A stretch of 64,000 nucleotides of DNA, from NCBI GenBank assembly GCA_041671505.1, contig JBAZBK010000003.1, positions 1-64,000 on the forward strand, read 5' to 3'. The position numbers and the translations under genes were made by a program. The notes below the pieces were generated by a model that saw only the letters and a list, made by a program, of their open reading frames with translations, had not been told where the DNA came from and did no database searches. How positions within the stretch are numbered: position 1 is the first letter of the stretch; the number at the start of each line of letters is the position of its first letter. The stretch is from JACPDH01 sp041671505. Lineage in GTDB: Bacteria > Acidobacteriota > Thermoanaerobaculia > Gp7-AA8. Below are positions 42,617 through 50,594 of this stretch, piece after piece.

Positions 42617-43384
42617 CTAAGGGGTTGTGAACTGGACGATTACGAGAAGGGTGAAGATGAGGAACAGGTAGAGGAGGAGCTCGCCGAGGAATCGCGGCCA
42701 GAGCCCGAGCGTCACGAGGCGTAGGAGCAGGCGTTGCCAACGTGTCGGCGGAGGCGGATCGACGACGGTGAGGCCGTGGCTGGTCCGCCCTCCCTTCACG
42801 AAGCCATGCCGTCGGAGTCGCCGAAGATGCCGAATCCCGTGACGCTCGCTGCTCAGCCGAAGGTCTGATGCCAGGCGCGAGGGATGTACGACCGCCAACT
42901 CGGTCGCCTCGGCGCGCAGAAGGTACAAGTAAACGAGGAACGTCGTGCGGCCAAGTTGGGGCAGAGCGTGAAGGAACCAGTGCGTCGGGAGAACATGCTC
43001 ACGTCGTGGAGCGACGGCGGCAAACTCATCCCTCGGGGGATCTGGAAGCTTCGGCTCCTCGAGAATCTCGATGAGGAAGGCATCGCGACCGAGGGGTGAG
43101 GAGAGGTCGTAGACGACGAGCCGTGCGGCGGAAAGACGGTCGAGCCACGAGATGACCTGACGAGGTCGTGCGCGGAGAATCCATGCCAGCTCGTGTACCG
43201 CAAGCAACATCGACATCCTCACACGGAGTGCGCGAATCGTCAGAAGAAGGAGCGCTGGATCGTTCCCGACGCGGGCGAGCACGGCGAAAAATGCCTGAAG
43301 GTCGACCGTCACGTGGGTGACGCCCGGCGGCGGCTCCGTCCGTGGGGAGAGTACGAACACCGGCGTGCGCGTCGTGTCAGGCAT
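42617..43384 (-). CDS. Winged-helix protein with C-terminal membrane segment
   Basis: 255 residues. The first two thirds are helical with two wHTH-like stretches (LLAVHELAWILRARPRQVISWLDRLSAARL and VHPSRLASDLRLSSERHGIRHLRRLRRHGF). A hydrophobic C terminus follows (FLGELLLYLFLIFTLLVIV). No family recognised. It overlaps the XRE regulator gene by 8 bases and lies 5 bases before the ATPase gene, so it belongs to the transfer operon; a membrane-tethered DNA-binding role is possible. Confidence 0.6.
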   Translation of the reverse strand: MPDTTRTPVFVLSPRTEPPPGVTHVTVDLQAFFAVLARVGNDPALLLLTIRALRVRMSMLLAVHELAWILRARPRQVISWLDRLSAARLVVYDLSSPLGRDAFLIEILEEPKLPDPPRDEFAAVAPRREHVLPTHWFLHALPQLGRTTFLVYLYLLRAEATELAVVHPSRLASDLRLSSERHGIRHLRRLRRHGFVKGGRTSHGLTVVDPPPPTRWQRLLLRLVTLGLWPRFLGELLLYLFLIFTLLVIVQFTTP

Positions 43385-44105
43385 GGGCGAGAGGAGTGGG
43401 ATTGGGCGTCTCGACGAGATCGATCGGCCGCATCATCGACCGTACTACTCGCGCGAGGTGGCTATCGCGGATCGCTTCAATTCCGCCTGCCGTCGTGACA
43501 ATGCTCGGCTTCACGAGATCCGCGCGGCGGAGCAGCAGGTCGGTCACCGACTCGGATGCGAAATCGACGCGCTCGACAACGAGCAGGCTCGCGTGAAGGG
43601 CGGCTCGGGCCAACGTCGCCGACAGTTTCACGTTCGCATCGGTCTTGAGTGCCTGAATGTGTCGCAGTTCGCATTCAGTGATCACATAGGCGGCTGCGGA
43701 GCGCAGGAGTTTCGTGTCCGTTCCCGAGATGCACAGACCTCGTCCCTCGTAGAACGAGCGGAGAAATGTTCCGAGGTAAGACCGAAGCTCACTGCGTGGT
43801 CCGTCCGGCAGCTCGACAGCGACATCCTCCCTCACCGCAGTGCAGCCCAGCCGCCCCTCCTCCTCCTCGATCTCGGGAACCTCGACGAGCAGATAGTTCA
43901 GCACAAAGTCGCGGATCGTTCGCACCTCGGGGAAGGCGCGAACAATTCGCGAGAGGAGATCGACCGAGATGCGCCTCCGCCCGGCTTGGATGTGCGTCAG
44001 CAGAGTCGGATGGATGGCGAGCCGCGAAGAAAGCTCCTGTCGCGACCAGTTCCGCTCACGAGCGAGGCGGCTGAGTTCCCGAACCAGAGGTGAGTGATGC
44101 AGCAC
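43377..44105 (-). CDS. XRE-type HTH protein with AAA-like C-terminal half
   Basis: 242 residues from GTG 44105. The N-terminal HTH reads LSRLARERNWSRQELSSRLAIHPTLLTHIQAGRRRI. The C-terminal region (CISGTDTKLLRSAAAYVITECELRHIQALK ... LLVVERVDFASESVTDLLLRR) has a possible sensor or degenerate AAA/TniB-like fold without a clear Walker A. It probably regulates the element and binds the dyads between 44183 and 44502. First gene of the overlapping four-gene operon. Confidence 0.65.
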   Translation of the reverse strand: MLHHSPLVRELSRLARERNWSRQELSSRLAIHPTLLTHIQAGRRRISVDLLSRIVRAFPEVRTIRDFVLNYLLVEVPEIEEEEGRLGCTAVREDVAVELPDGPRSELRSYLGTFLRSFYEGRGLCISGTDTKLLRSAAAYVITECELRHIQALKTDANVKLSATLARAALHASLLVVERVDFASESVTDLLLRRADLVKPSIVTTAGGIEAIRDSHLARVVRSMMRPIDLVETPNPTPLAHA

Positions 44106-44182
44106 TTGGGCTTCGGACTAGGGGGGGACACGCATATTTTGCAATTGACGAGCGATGGAATGCGACGAACTGCGATGGATCG

Positions 44183-44252
44183 TGACGAGGCGTCATCGCG
44201 TGAGGCGATCGCAACAGCGTCCACTCGCGAAACTGCGGTGACACGTCGTCAC
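44183..44252. promoter_or_regulatory. Two operator-like dyads in the divergent promoter region
   Basis: TGACG-AGG-CGTCA (44183-44195) and GTGAC-ACGTC-GTCAC (44238-44252) lie between the XRE operon and the divergent Replic_Relax gene. Both share TGAC half-sites with the palindromes at 44395-44502. Confidence 0.55.
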
Positions 44253-44330
44253 TTCATGCGGCGGCACCGGCGGCATTGGAGACATCGAAGGGTAATTTGT
44301 TGGTGTACTGCCTAACACCATACTCGACAA

Positions 44331-45383
44331 ATGAATCTTCACGCAAGCGATCGCGTCGATTCGCGAGGCGCTGCCACGCATAGTGATCAGCGCGTTGACG
44401 CTTCCCTCCCGCCGCATCAGGACGCCATTGCCAGTCGAGTTGACGTCGATCCTGGGATTGACGTCAACCGGCACGCCGTCGAATGGCCGGTTGACGTGTC
44501 AACTCCACCTCCTCCCGACACGACTGCGGAGCCGGCACTCGCCCGAGATCGGGATGCCCTGCTGCTTCTCGTCCGACTCCGACTCCTCGCGGTGTCCGAG
44601 CTTCATGCCGCAATCTTCACGAGTCGCCATCCATCCGTGATATCTCGATCGTTGAAGCGTCTTCGACGCTGCGGGTGGATTACGACCTGGGATGAGCCTT
44701 CGCCCGGAGGTGGAGGGAACCGGCGTTGGGCGGTCCCCACGGCAAGGTCGCTGCGATGGACATCGGCAACGCTTCGAGCGTCGTGTGCCGGGCAGTCGTG
44801 GGAGCGAGTCGCCGACCTGATGCTTCCGGGCAGCCGGAATCACGAGCTCAAATTCACGCGAGGAAGGACTCCGCCGTTCCTCATGCACCAACGGGATGTG
44901 AACCGACTCTGCCTCAGCTTTCGGGCGACCCTTGAGAAGAGGCTCCTCTGGTTTTCCGCATTCGATCGTCCGTTTCCGAACCGAGTCAACGGCATCGCGA
45001 TGCCTCAGCCCGACTTCGTGCTGGTCGTTGCCGGAGATCGCGGCCCCGAACTCGTATTCGGCGAACACGACCGCGGCTCCGAGTCCCTCGCTCATTTCCG
45101 CGAGGCGAAGGTCGAACGCTATGCCGAACTCGCAAGCCTACCGTCTTTCTGTCGGGACATTTTGGGGTTTGCGACGTTTCGCGTTCTTGTCACGGTCATG
45201 GACCCCTTCAACCGTCGACCGCACGACCGAATCGCGATGCTCGGTGAATTGGTCAGTGCCGCGAGACGTGCAGAACTATTCGCCATCCACCTGGCGGGGA
45301 AAGTGCATGCGCACCCTGGAGTGGTCTGTGAACATTCTCATGTTGCACACGATTCGGTTTTGACCCCTACTTTGTCACCGTGA
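44331..45383 (+). CDS. Replication-relaxation (Replic_Relax) family protein
   Basis: 350 residues from ATG 44331. The conserved domain begins at ALLLLVRLRLLAVSELHAAIF, with SRHPSVISRSLKRLRRCGWI as a winged helix, then a nuclease-like C-terminal part (PQPDFVLVV, GPELVFGEHDRG, AHFREAKVERYAEL). Family members act as relaxosome or mobilisation accessory proteins. The first ~55 residues are low-complexity and overlap the TTGAC palindromes, so GTG 44493 may be the true start. An ECF promoter for the next gene overlaps the 3' end. Confidence 0.78.
   Translation: MNLHASDRVDSRGAATHSDQRVDASLPPHQDAIASRVDVDPGIDVNRHAVEWPVDVSTPPPPDTTAEPALARDRDALLLLVRLRLLAVSELHAAIFTSRHPSVISRSLKRLRRCGWITTWDEPSPGGGGNRRWAVPTARSLRWTSATLRASCAGQSWERVADLMLPGSRNHELKFTRGRTPPFLMHQRDVNRLCLSFRATLEKRLLWFSAFDRPFPNRVNGIAMPQPDFVLVVAGDRGPELVFGEHDRGSESLAHFREAKVERYAELASLPSFCRDILGFATFRVLVTVMDPFNRRPHDRIAMLGELVSAARRAELFAIHLAGKVHAHPGVVCEHSHVAHDSVLTPTLSP
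44395..44502. promoter_or_regulatory. TTGAC/GTCAA palindrome cluster (operators or iterons)
   Basis: TTGACG (44395), TTGACGTC (44440), the perfect 10-bp palindrome TTGACGTCAA (44458-44467) and the 12-bp TTGAC-GT-GTCAA (44491-44502) lie within 108 bases. They fall in the low-complexity 5' part of the Replic_Relax frame, which suggests a DNA rather than protein function. Confidence 0.6.
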
Positions 45384-45400
45384 ATCGGTTTTCGACTCTG
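45373..45400 (+). promoter_or_regulatory. ECF-type promoter of the Rieske-FAD gene
   Basis: TGTCACC (45373-45379), 16 bases, then CTCTG (45396-45400), preceded by CGA. The same arrangement occurs twice at 47766-47832 (both strands) and at 54464. Transcription would start near 45406, about 58 bases before the ATG. Confidence 0.7.
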
Positions 45401-45464
45401 TGTGTGTGGGAATCGTCAATCAGCGGGCAAAGCATCGTTTGCGGCGACAAAAGGAGAGCAACTC

Positions 45465-47003
45465 ATGGGCAGCGCACAGGAAGCAACCGGGCCCGATCTT
45501 GCGGCGGGCGTGAGACTCGATGAAATTCCGGAGGAAGGCAGCGTCGTCGGTCACGTCGGCAACGAGAGCGTTCTCGTCGTGCGCCAGGGGGGCGAAGCGT
45601 TTGCCGTTTCGAATCGGTGCTCGCATTACGGCGGACCGCTGAGCGACGGGCTGATCGTCGGTGACACGGTGCGCTGTCCCTGGCATCACGCATGCTTCAG
45701 CCTTCGTACCGGCGAAGCGTTGGCGGCTCCGGCATTCCAGTCGATATCGACCTGGGCCGTCGCAATCGAAGGCGAGCGGCTCTACGTGAGAAGTCCGCGC
45801 CCGGCATGCGCTCGCGCCCGTTCGACGCGCGGCCCGGAGTCAATCGTCATCATCGGTGGAGGAGCCGCGGGGCACATGGCAGCAGAGACGCTGCGGCGCG
45901 AAGGCTACGGTGGCCCGATCACGCTCGTATCGGCCGACTCCTCAGCCCCGTATGACCGGCCAAACCTGTCGAAGGACTATCTCGCGGGCACCGCACCCGA
46001 GGAATGGATCCCGTTGCGGGACGAATCGTTCTATCGCGAGAACGAGATCGAATTGCGGCTCGGAGAGCGCGTCGAGCGGATCGATCCGGCTCGAAAGTGC
46101 GTCATCGTCGAGGGAGGTGTCGAGCGTTCGTTCGGTGCGCTGCTGCTCGCCACGGGTGCGGAGCCCGTTCGATTGAACATTCCGGGCGCGGAGCGTGTCG
46201 CCTACCTGCGATCGCTCGCCGACAGCAGGACGATCATCGCCCGTGCCGCAGAGGCGTCGCGTGTCGTGGTTCTCGGCGCGAGCTTTATCGGTCTCGAAGT
46301 CGCCGCCTCGTTGCGCGCGCGCGGGCTCGACGTTACCGTGGTTTCGCCCGATGCCGTCCCTCTGGCGCGCACGTTCGGAGACGAGGTGGGCCGCTTCGTT
46401 CGCTCGCTCCACGAAGAGCACGGAGTCCGGTTCCTGCTCGGGGAGCATCTCACCGAGATCCGTCCGGGATCGGTCGTGCTCTCGAGTGGTGGGGAGATGC
46501 TCGCCGATCTGGTTGTCGCGGGTATCGGCGTTCAGCCTTCCGTCGAGCTCGCGAGGAGTTGTGGTGCTCGGCTCGACCGGGGCGTCGTGGTCGACGAATT
46601 CCTGGAGACCTCGATCCCCGGCATCTTCGCGGCTGGCGACATCGCGCGCTGGCCAGACCCGCACAGCGGCGAGAGCATTCGAGTCGAGCATTGGGCCGTC
46701 GCTCAGCGGCAGGGACAGGTCGCGGCGCGGAACATGATGGGGCACCGACAGAAGTTCGATGCGGTTCCGTTCTTCTGGAGCGCTCACTACGACGTGGTGT
46801 TCGCATACATCGGTCATGCCTCAAGCTGGGACCGCGCGGTGCTCACCGGAGACCTCGCCGCTCGCGACGCGCGTGTCGACTACGTTCGTGACGGACGGCT
46901 GCTTGCCGTCGCGACGCTCTTCCGCGATCGCGAGAGCCTCGAGCTCGAGGCGGAGATGGAACGTCGCGTGCGGGGAAGTGGGATCGGAATTCCGCGATCG
47001 TGA
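45465..47003 (+). CDS. Rieske-FAD/NAD(P)-dependent oxidoreductase (AIFM3-like)
   Basis: 512 residues. N-terminal Rieske domain (about 15-105) with CSHYGG and CPWHHACF binding a [2Fe-2S] cluster, then a ferredoxin-reductase fold with IVIIGGGAAGHMAAETL (FAD), VVVLGASFIGLEVAASL (NAD(P)H) and GIFAAGDIA. This is the AIFL/AIFM3 or putidaredoxin-reductase-with-Rieske arrangement. It would pass electrons from NAD(P)H to a partner protein. ATG 45465 after AAGGAGAGC. Its upstream ECF motif links it to the sigma factor gene converging from 47714. Confidence 0.87.
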   Translation: MGSAQEATGPDLAAGVRLDEIPEEGSVVGHVGNESVLVVRQGGEAFAVSNRCSHYGGPLSDGLIVGDTVRCPWHHACFSLRTGEALAAPAFQSISTWAVAIEGERLYVRSPRPACARARSTRGPESIVIIGGGAAGHMAAETLRREGYGGPITLVSADSSAPYDRPNLSKDYLAGTAPEEWIPLRDESFYRENEIELRLGERVERIDPARKCVIVEGGVERSFGALLLATGAEPVRLNIPGAERVAYLRSLADSRTIIARAAEASRVVVLGASFIGLEVAASLRARGLDVTVVSPDAVPLARTFGDEVGRFVRSLHEEHGVRFLLGEHLTEIRPGSVVLSSGGEMLADLVVAGIGVQPSVELARSCGARLDRGVVVDEFLETSIPGIFAAGDIARWPDPHSGESIRVEHWAVAQRQGQVAARNMMGHRQKFDAVPFFWSAHYDVVFAYIGHASSWDRAVLTGDLAARDARVDYVRDGRLLAVATLFRDRESLELEAEMERRVRGSGIGIPRS

Positions 47004-47005
47004 TC

Positions 47006-47024
47006 TCCCCTGGACGGCAGGGGA
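47006..47024. terminator. Convergent terminator hairpin
   Basis: TCCCCTG-GACGG-CAGGGGA is a perfect 7-bp stem between the Rieske-FAD gene and the sigma gene, able to act on both. There is no T tract. Confidence 0.6.
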
Positions 47025-47033
47025 ATCCGATGC

Positions 47034-47714
47034 TCAACCTGTAGGTCGCGCTGCTTCGATCGCTTCGAACACTTCCGCGACGAGCAAGTCGCAGCGCGCG
47101 CCTAGAAATGTGAATAGATTGGTGCGCGTGAGCCCGGCGCGATCGAACAATCCGGCGCGTAGGCGCTCGCGGGCGCGCGAGAGCCGTGTCTTGATCACGT
47201 CCTCACTCACGCCGAGGAGTTCGGCGGTGTCGGCGGTATCGAGACCTTCGATCTCTCGGAGCATGAAGACCACCCGGTAGTGCTCTGGGAGCGCGCCGAT
47301 CTCCGCCTCGAGCGTCTCGCGGAGTTCGGTGTTCAGCACTTCCTGTTCCGGACTGATCGACGCGGGATCGGAGATGTCTCCGCCTCGTTCGTCGATCGCC
47401 TCGACGGGCGAACGCTTTCGAAGGCGCGCGTATGCTTCGTAGACTGCGATCCGAGTGAGCCACGTCGCGACGCTCGCTCGTCCCCCGAATTGCTCGAGGT
47501 GCGCGTAGGCGTTGATGTAGGCCTGCTGCACCACGTCTTCGGCTTCGTCGCGGTCGCGAACAATCGCCAGTGCGGCACGATAGAGCCGCTGATTGTGGCG
47601 GCGCATCAGCACTTCGAACAACGCCAGATCACCAGCGATGACGCGCGCGACGATCTCCTCGTCCGCAAGCGGATGGCGTAACACCGATTCGAGCTCGAGC
47701 CTGACGACGTTCAT
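47034..47714 (-). CDS. ECF RNA polymerase sigma factor
   Basis: 226 residues: region 2 (LALFEVLMRRHNQRLYRAALAIVRDRDEAEDVVQQAYINAYAHL) and region 4 (LPEHYRVVFMLREIEGLDTADTAELLGVSEDVIKTRLSRAR), with a C-terminal extension of about 30 residues containing one Cys (FTFLGARCDLLVAEVF). No anti-sigma gene adjoins it, so the extension may carry regulation. ATG 47714 after GGAGGATTCG. An inverted pair of TGTCACC promoters upstream implies autoregulation and control of the divergent (now decayed) DoxX region. Confidence 0.92.
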   Translation of the reverse strand: MNVVRLELESVLRHPLADEEIVARVIAGDLALFEVLMRRHNQRLYRAALAIVRDRDEAEDVVQQAYINAYAHLEQFGGRASVATWLTRIAVYEAYARLRKRSPVEAIDERGGDISDPASISPEQEVLNTELRETLEAEIGALPEHYRVVFMLREIEGLDTADTAELLGVSEDVIKTRLSRARERLRAGLFDRAGLTRTNLFTFLGARCDLLVAEVFEAIEAARPTG

Positions 47715-47765
47715 CGAATCCTCCAGGGAAGCAACCCAACGAGCGTGGGAGTCCTTCCAACCAAT

Positions 47766-47832
47766 GGAGTCGCGAGCCGTCGATTGGTGACACCCACCGG
47801 GGTGGTGTCACCAATCAGGCGTCGCAGACTCT
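47766..47832. promoter_or_regulatory. Back-to-back ECF-type promoters in a 13-bp dyad
   Basis: The perfect dyad GATTGGTGACACC (47782-47794) / GGTGTCACCAATC (47804-47816) contains one TGTCACC on each strand. Leftward, TGTCACC-N16-CTCC (47792 to 47766) points to the sigma gene; rightward, TGTCACC-N16-CTCT (47806-47832) points to the DoxX remnant. The geometry equals that at 45373 and 54464. Confidence 0.72.
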
Positions 47833-47834
47833 CT

Positions 47835-48180
47835 TCTTGCGGAGGTGGAACTCGTCGAAATGGCAGTCGGCGCCACCATTCTCTTCGGCGCGACGCAACT
47901 CGGGCATGGCTCGCCTCGGCATGGCTTCTCGTCATCGCCGCGAACCTCGTACGCGACGTGAACATGGCGATTGCGGCGATTGCGCTTGCACGCCTCGATG
48001 CGTTGCGCGTTTCGTTGCGCGAGCCGCGCGCCATCAGACCATCAACCCAGAACACCTGGCCACATCAGGAGATGACCGTGAACGAACTTCGTGCACTTGC
48101 TTGTCCTCGCCTTGGATCAGCCGATGCCGGGCGCGCCGTCGTCAGAGATCCGGTTGGAAGTGGTGGACGTTGTGTAACTC
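47835..48180 (+). pseudogene. Decayed copy of the DoxX and folE region
   Basis: The stretch 47751-48160 is a diverged, deleted copy of 54409-55380. A DoxX fragment (GTCGAAATGGCAGTCGG onward to CCATCAGACCATCAACCCAGA) lacks the start and two internal blocks. The exported-protein gene is deleted. A folE 5' fragment follows (GGAGATGACC, then GAACTTCGTGCACTTGC and CAGCCGATGCCGGGCGCGCC). No frame remains open. Confidence 0.82.
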
Positions 48181-48198
48181 GCTGTCGCTTTCGGCTCG

Positions 48199-48624
48199 TC
48201 AGAGGTGGAAGTCGCCCGCCGCTTCCGGCTGATAGACGAGCTCCTCGATTCGGAGCTTTCGCGTTCCTCGAGGCACGTGCCAGGTGACGACGTCGCCTGC
48301 GCGGTAGCCGAGCAGGGCGGTCCCGAGCGGCGAGAGGATCGAGATGCGCCCCTTTTCGAAGTCGGCGTCGGCGGGGAAGACGATCGTGTAAAGGTGCGTC
48401 GTATCGGCGTCGAGATCGGTGACGCGTACGGTCGAGTTCATGGTGACGACGTCGGGCCCGATCTCCTTCGAGTCGACCTCCGTGCCGCGCTCGAGTTCCT
48501 GCTCGAGGTCCTCGATCTCGGCGGGCGTCGCCTGGGCCGCGTTGAGACCCTGCAGCAGTGACATGAGGCGCTTTTTGTCGAAGCGCGTGATGTGGATCGC
48601 ACTCGAGGTCTTCTTTTTCTTCAT
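48199..48624 (-). CDS. Rnk/GreA-GreB C-terminal domain protein (paralogue 1)
   Basis: 141 residues. N-terminal short coiled coil (IHITRFDKKRLMSLLQGLNA, IEDLEQELERGTEV) and a C-terminal FKBP-like GreA/GreB domain (VTMNSTVRVTDLDAD, TIVFPADADFEKGRISILSPLGTALLGYRAGD). This is the layout of Rnk, which binds RNA polymerase near the secondary channel. Three relatives occur within 10 kb (also 49090 and 58337). The start has a basic KKKK stretch and a modest ribosome site. Confidence 0.85.
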   Translation of the reverse strand: MKKKKTSSAIHITRFDKKRLMSLLQGLNAAQATPAEIEDLEQELERGTEVDSKEIGPDVVTMNSTVRVTDLDADTTHLYTIVFPADADFEKGRISILSPLGTALLGYRAGDVVTWHVPRGTRKLRIEELVYQPEAAGDFHL

Positions 48625-49089
48625 CGCTTTCTCGTCATTCTCGAATGGGGACTCTACACCTGCTTCCGGAGGTACGGGGCGCAGACGTGTTCCTTCCTCG
48701 GCGTAGCGGGCCGGGAGCGGGCGCCGCGCTGCCGAATTATGTGCTCTCTCATTCTTCGTACTCCGTCAACTCGATTTCGCGTATCTGCAACTGTACGGCT
48801 ACCAACGCAAACCGCCATTGATTGGATGTTCCCGAACCGTTCGCGAACGTCCGCTACGGTCATCAACGACAGAGTATCGGGTACAGGGCCAGGAATTGAA
48901 GCCCGACCCGCGTCTGCCGATCGACGTGGACGATCGTGCCACCGGCCCGGATCAAAAGGATCGATGGGCGATCATTCTGATCCGGGCCAGCCGCGAGTCA
49001 AGCTTACCAATTACACCAACAAAGCGACTTGTGGCGCTCGCGCGCTCGGCAGGGATCCTGCTCTTCTTCCGAGCTAGGGAGGTTTCAGC
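48625..49089. other. 465-base spacer between divergent Rnk genes
   Basis: AT content is slightly raised. A perfect 11-bp stem GGCCCGGATCA (48944-48954) / TGATCCGGGCC (48978-48988) encloses a smaller GATCGAT dyad. No gene or TGTCACC or sigma54 site was found. Confidence 0.45.
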
Positions 49090-49575
49090 ATGCGAACAGC
49101 GCTGGAAAAGTCGTCGCAGCCCACGTATTGGAAGCGAGCCCGGGGCAAGAGTCACCGCAGGATCCGTCGCGATCCTCTGCTCATCAGCTGTCCCGATCGG
49201 AGCCGCCTGCTGCGGTTGCTCGGCTCGCGTCGGGCGTCCGAATTCGATGCTCAGCGCGTGGACGACCTTCTCTTCGAAGTCGAGCGGGCCACGCCGGTAG
49301 CTGCGGACGCGATCCCTCCTGACGTCGTGACGATGAATGCGTGGTTTCGATTCACCGACCTGACGTCTCACGTCGTGCGCGAGTGCGCGATCGTCTTTCC
49401 GGCGGAGGCGAACGACTCAGGCGGACGCATCTCTGTCCTCGAGCCGCTCGGCATCGCTCTCCTTGGCAACCGGGTCGGCGACGTCGTCAACCTCGATGAT
49501 GCAGGGGGCGAAAAGAGACTGCGAATCGACGTGATCACTTACCAGCCGGAAGCCGCCGGCGACTACGAGCTCTGA
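49090..49575 (+). CDS. Rnk/GreA-GreB C-terminal domain protein (paralogue 2)
   Basis: 161 residues. A basic N-terminal extension (MRTALEKSSQPTYWKRARGK) precedes the Rnk-type coiled coil (RSRLLRLLGSRRASEFDAQ) and the FKBP-like domain (VVTMNAWFRFTDLTS, CAIVFPAEANDSGGRISVLEPLGIALLGNRVGD). ATG 49090 after GGGAGG. It lies 14 bases before the DODA-like gene and may be co-transcribed with it. Confidence 0.82.
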   Translation: MRTALEKSSQPTYWKRARGKSHRRIRRDPLLISCPDRSRLLRLLGSRRASEFDAQRVDDLLFEVERATPVAADAIPPDVVTMNAWFRFTDLTSHVVRECAIVFPAEANDSGGRISVLEPLGIALLGNRVGDVVNLDDAGGEKRLRIDVITYQPEAAGDYEL

Positions 49576-49589
49576 GAGGCGAGGATGCA

Positions 49590-50354
49590 ATGACTGTCGT
49601 GATGCGAACCCAGCCCGATGTCGAGGGAGCAGCGCTTCTCACACCGGTGGTCTATCTGTCGAAGCCGCCCCCGGACGCCATGAGCTTTTCGCGCTATCGC
49701 AGAGCGGTGGCGATGCTCCTCGACGAGCAGGACATCGCCGGTGTCGTCCTGGTTTCCGCTAACTGGCTCAGTGAAGCGGCTTCGCCTAACGTCGTGCTGC
49801 ATGTCGATTTGCGTGACACGCCGCTTGCGGACGAAATCGTCATCCTCGCCGAGACGGTCGCCACGCGACTCGAGCGTGCGGGACTGAGCGTCGACCTCGA
49901 GGAGTGCCATGAGACCAGCAGATTGCCCGACGCGCTCGCAATGTTCGAGCCGCAGCGCTTTCCGATGCTTCACGTGTCGGTGCCGATCAATTTCGGCCCC
50001 GACCTCATGATCGTCGTCGGAGCCGCGCTCGCACAGCTTCGTAAACGTGGCGTTCTGCTCGCTGCCTGCGCGGAGTCGTTCGATGCCGCGTCTCACGCGT
50101 CGAGCGCTCCGCGTGAACTGCGACGAGAGAGGTGGTGGGTACATGGCCAGGTGGTACCGCAATATGGTGACATCTATCCCTTGCTCGTCATGGTGGCCGC
50201 GACACGCGAGGAGGACAAACTGTACGAGCTCTCGCAACTCCCTCACTCCGAGGTCGTCGTAGGTCTCGGCGCGCACCCCGGGTTGCAGCGCGTCGCTGAG
50301 AAGCGACATGAGAAGGCGCGGCCGCAGGGGCCGCGTAACAGCGACGGTGTGTGA
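49590..50354 (+). CDS. Degenerate class III extradiol dioxygenase (DODA/LigB-like) protein
   Basis: 254 residues. The order of blocks matches 4,5-DOPA dioxygenase-type proteins: GVVLVSANWLSEA (usually VSAHW), ECHETSRLPDALAMFEPQRFPMLHVSVP (usually DHGxWxPL ... LS), GAALAQLRKRGVLLAACAE and HGQVVPQYGDIYPLLVMVAAT (usually AHPTxEHLLPLL). The N-terminal HGSP metal ligand and the His of SAHW are missing, so iron-dependent ring cleavage is unlikely. It may have kept the fold for a binding or other role. Confidence 0.55.
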   Translation: MTVVMRTQPDVEGAALLTPVVYLSKPPPDAMSFSRYRRAVAMLLDEQDIAGVVLVSANWLSEAASPNVVLHVDLRDTPLADEIVILAETVATRLERAGLSVDLEECHETSRLPDALAMFEPQRFPMLHVSVPINFGPDLMIVVGAALAQLRKRGVLLAACAESFDAASHASSAPRELRRERWWVHGQVVPQYGDIYPLLVMVAATREEDKLYELSQLPHSEVVVGLGAHPGLQRVAEKRHEKARPQGPRNSDGV

Positions 50355-50594
50355 ATCGTCCCAAATGGATGGTCCACGCACACCGCCGGCATGCGCTCGA
50401 ATTGCCTGGAGTGGCACCTTCGCAATGTGTAAACCACAGCCAATGAATCCACTCAAAGAACACGACCTGCGACGTCCATGGCGCTGGGCCGTGCAGCCAT
50501 GGCTTCGTAGCCAGGGTCGGGGCGGGGGTTCATCAACCCACAACCTATTGGTCGCAGTTTCTCCGAGAATAATCGCACTCCCTGAGGCACAAAA
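50355..50594. other. Lower-GC spacer
   Basis: About 240 bases, visibly poorer in G+C than its surroundings toward the CBS gene. No gene, hairpin or promoter match identified. Confidence 0.4.

Noticed and set aside
44237..44262. A fifth TGTCACC ECF-type promoter on the minus strand near the XRE gene
   Set aside because: Sixteen bases after TGTCACC the sequence is ACGC rather than CTC; the TGAC half-sites there fit the element's own dyads better.
48975..49025. A tRNA-like D arm on the minus strand (GTGTAATTGGTAAGC)
   Set aside because: No anticodon arm, T arm or acceptor pairing could be drawn around it.
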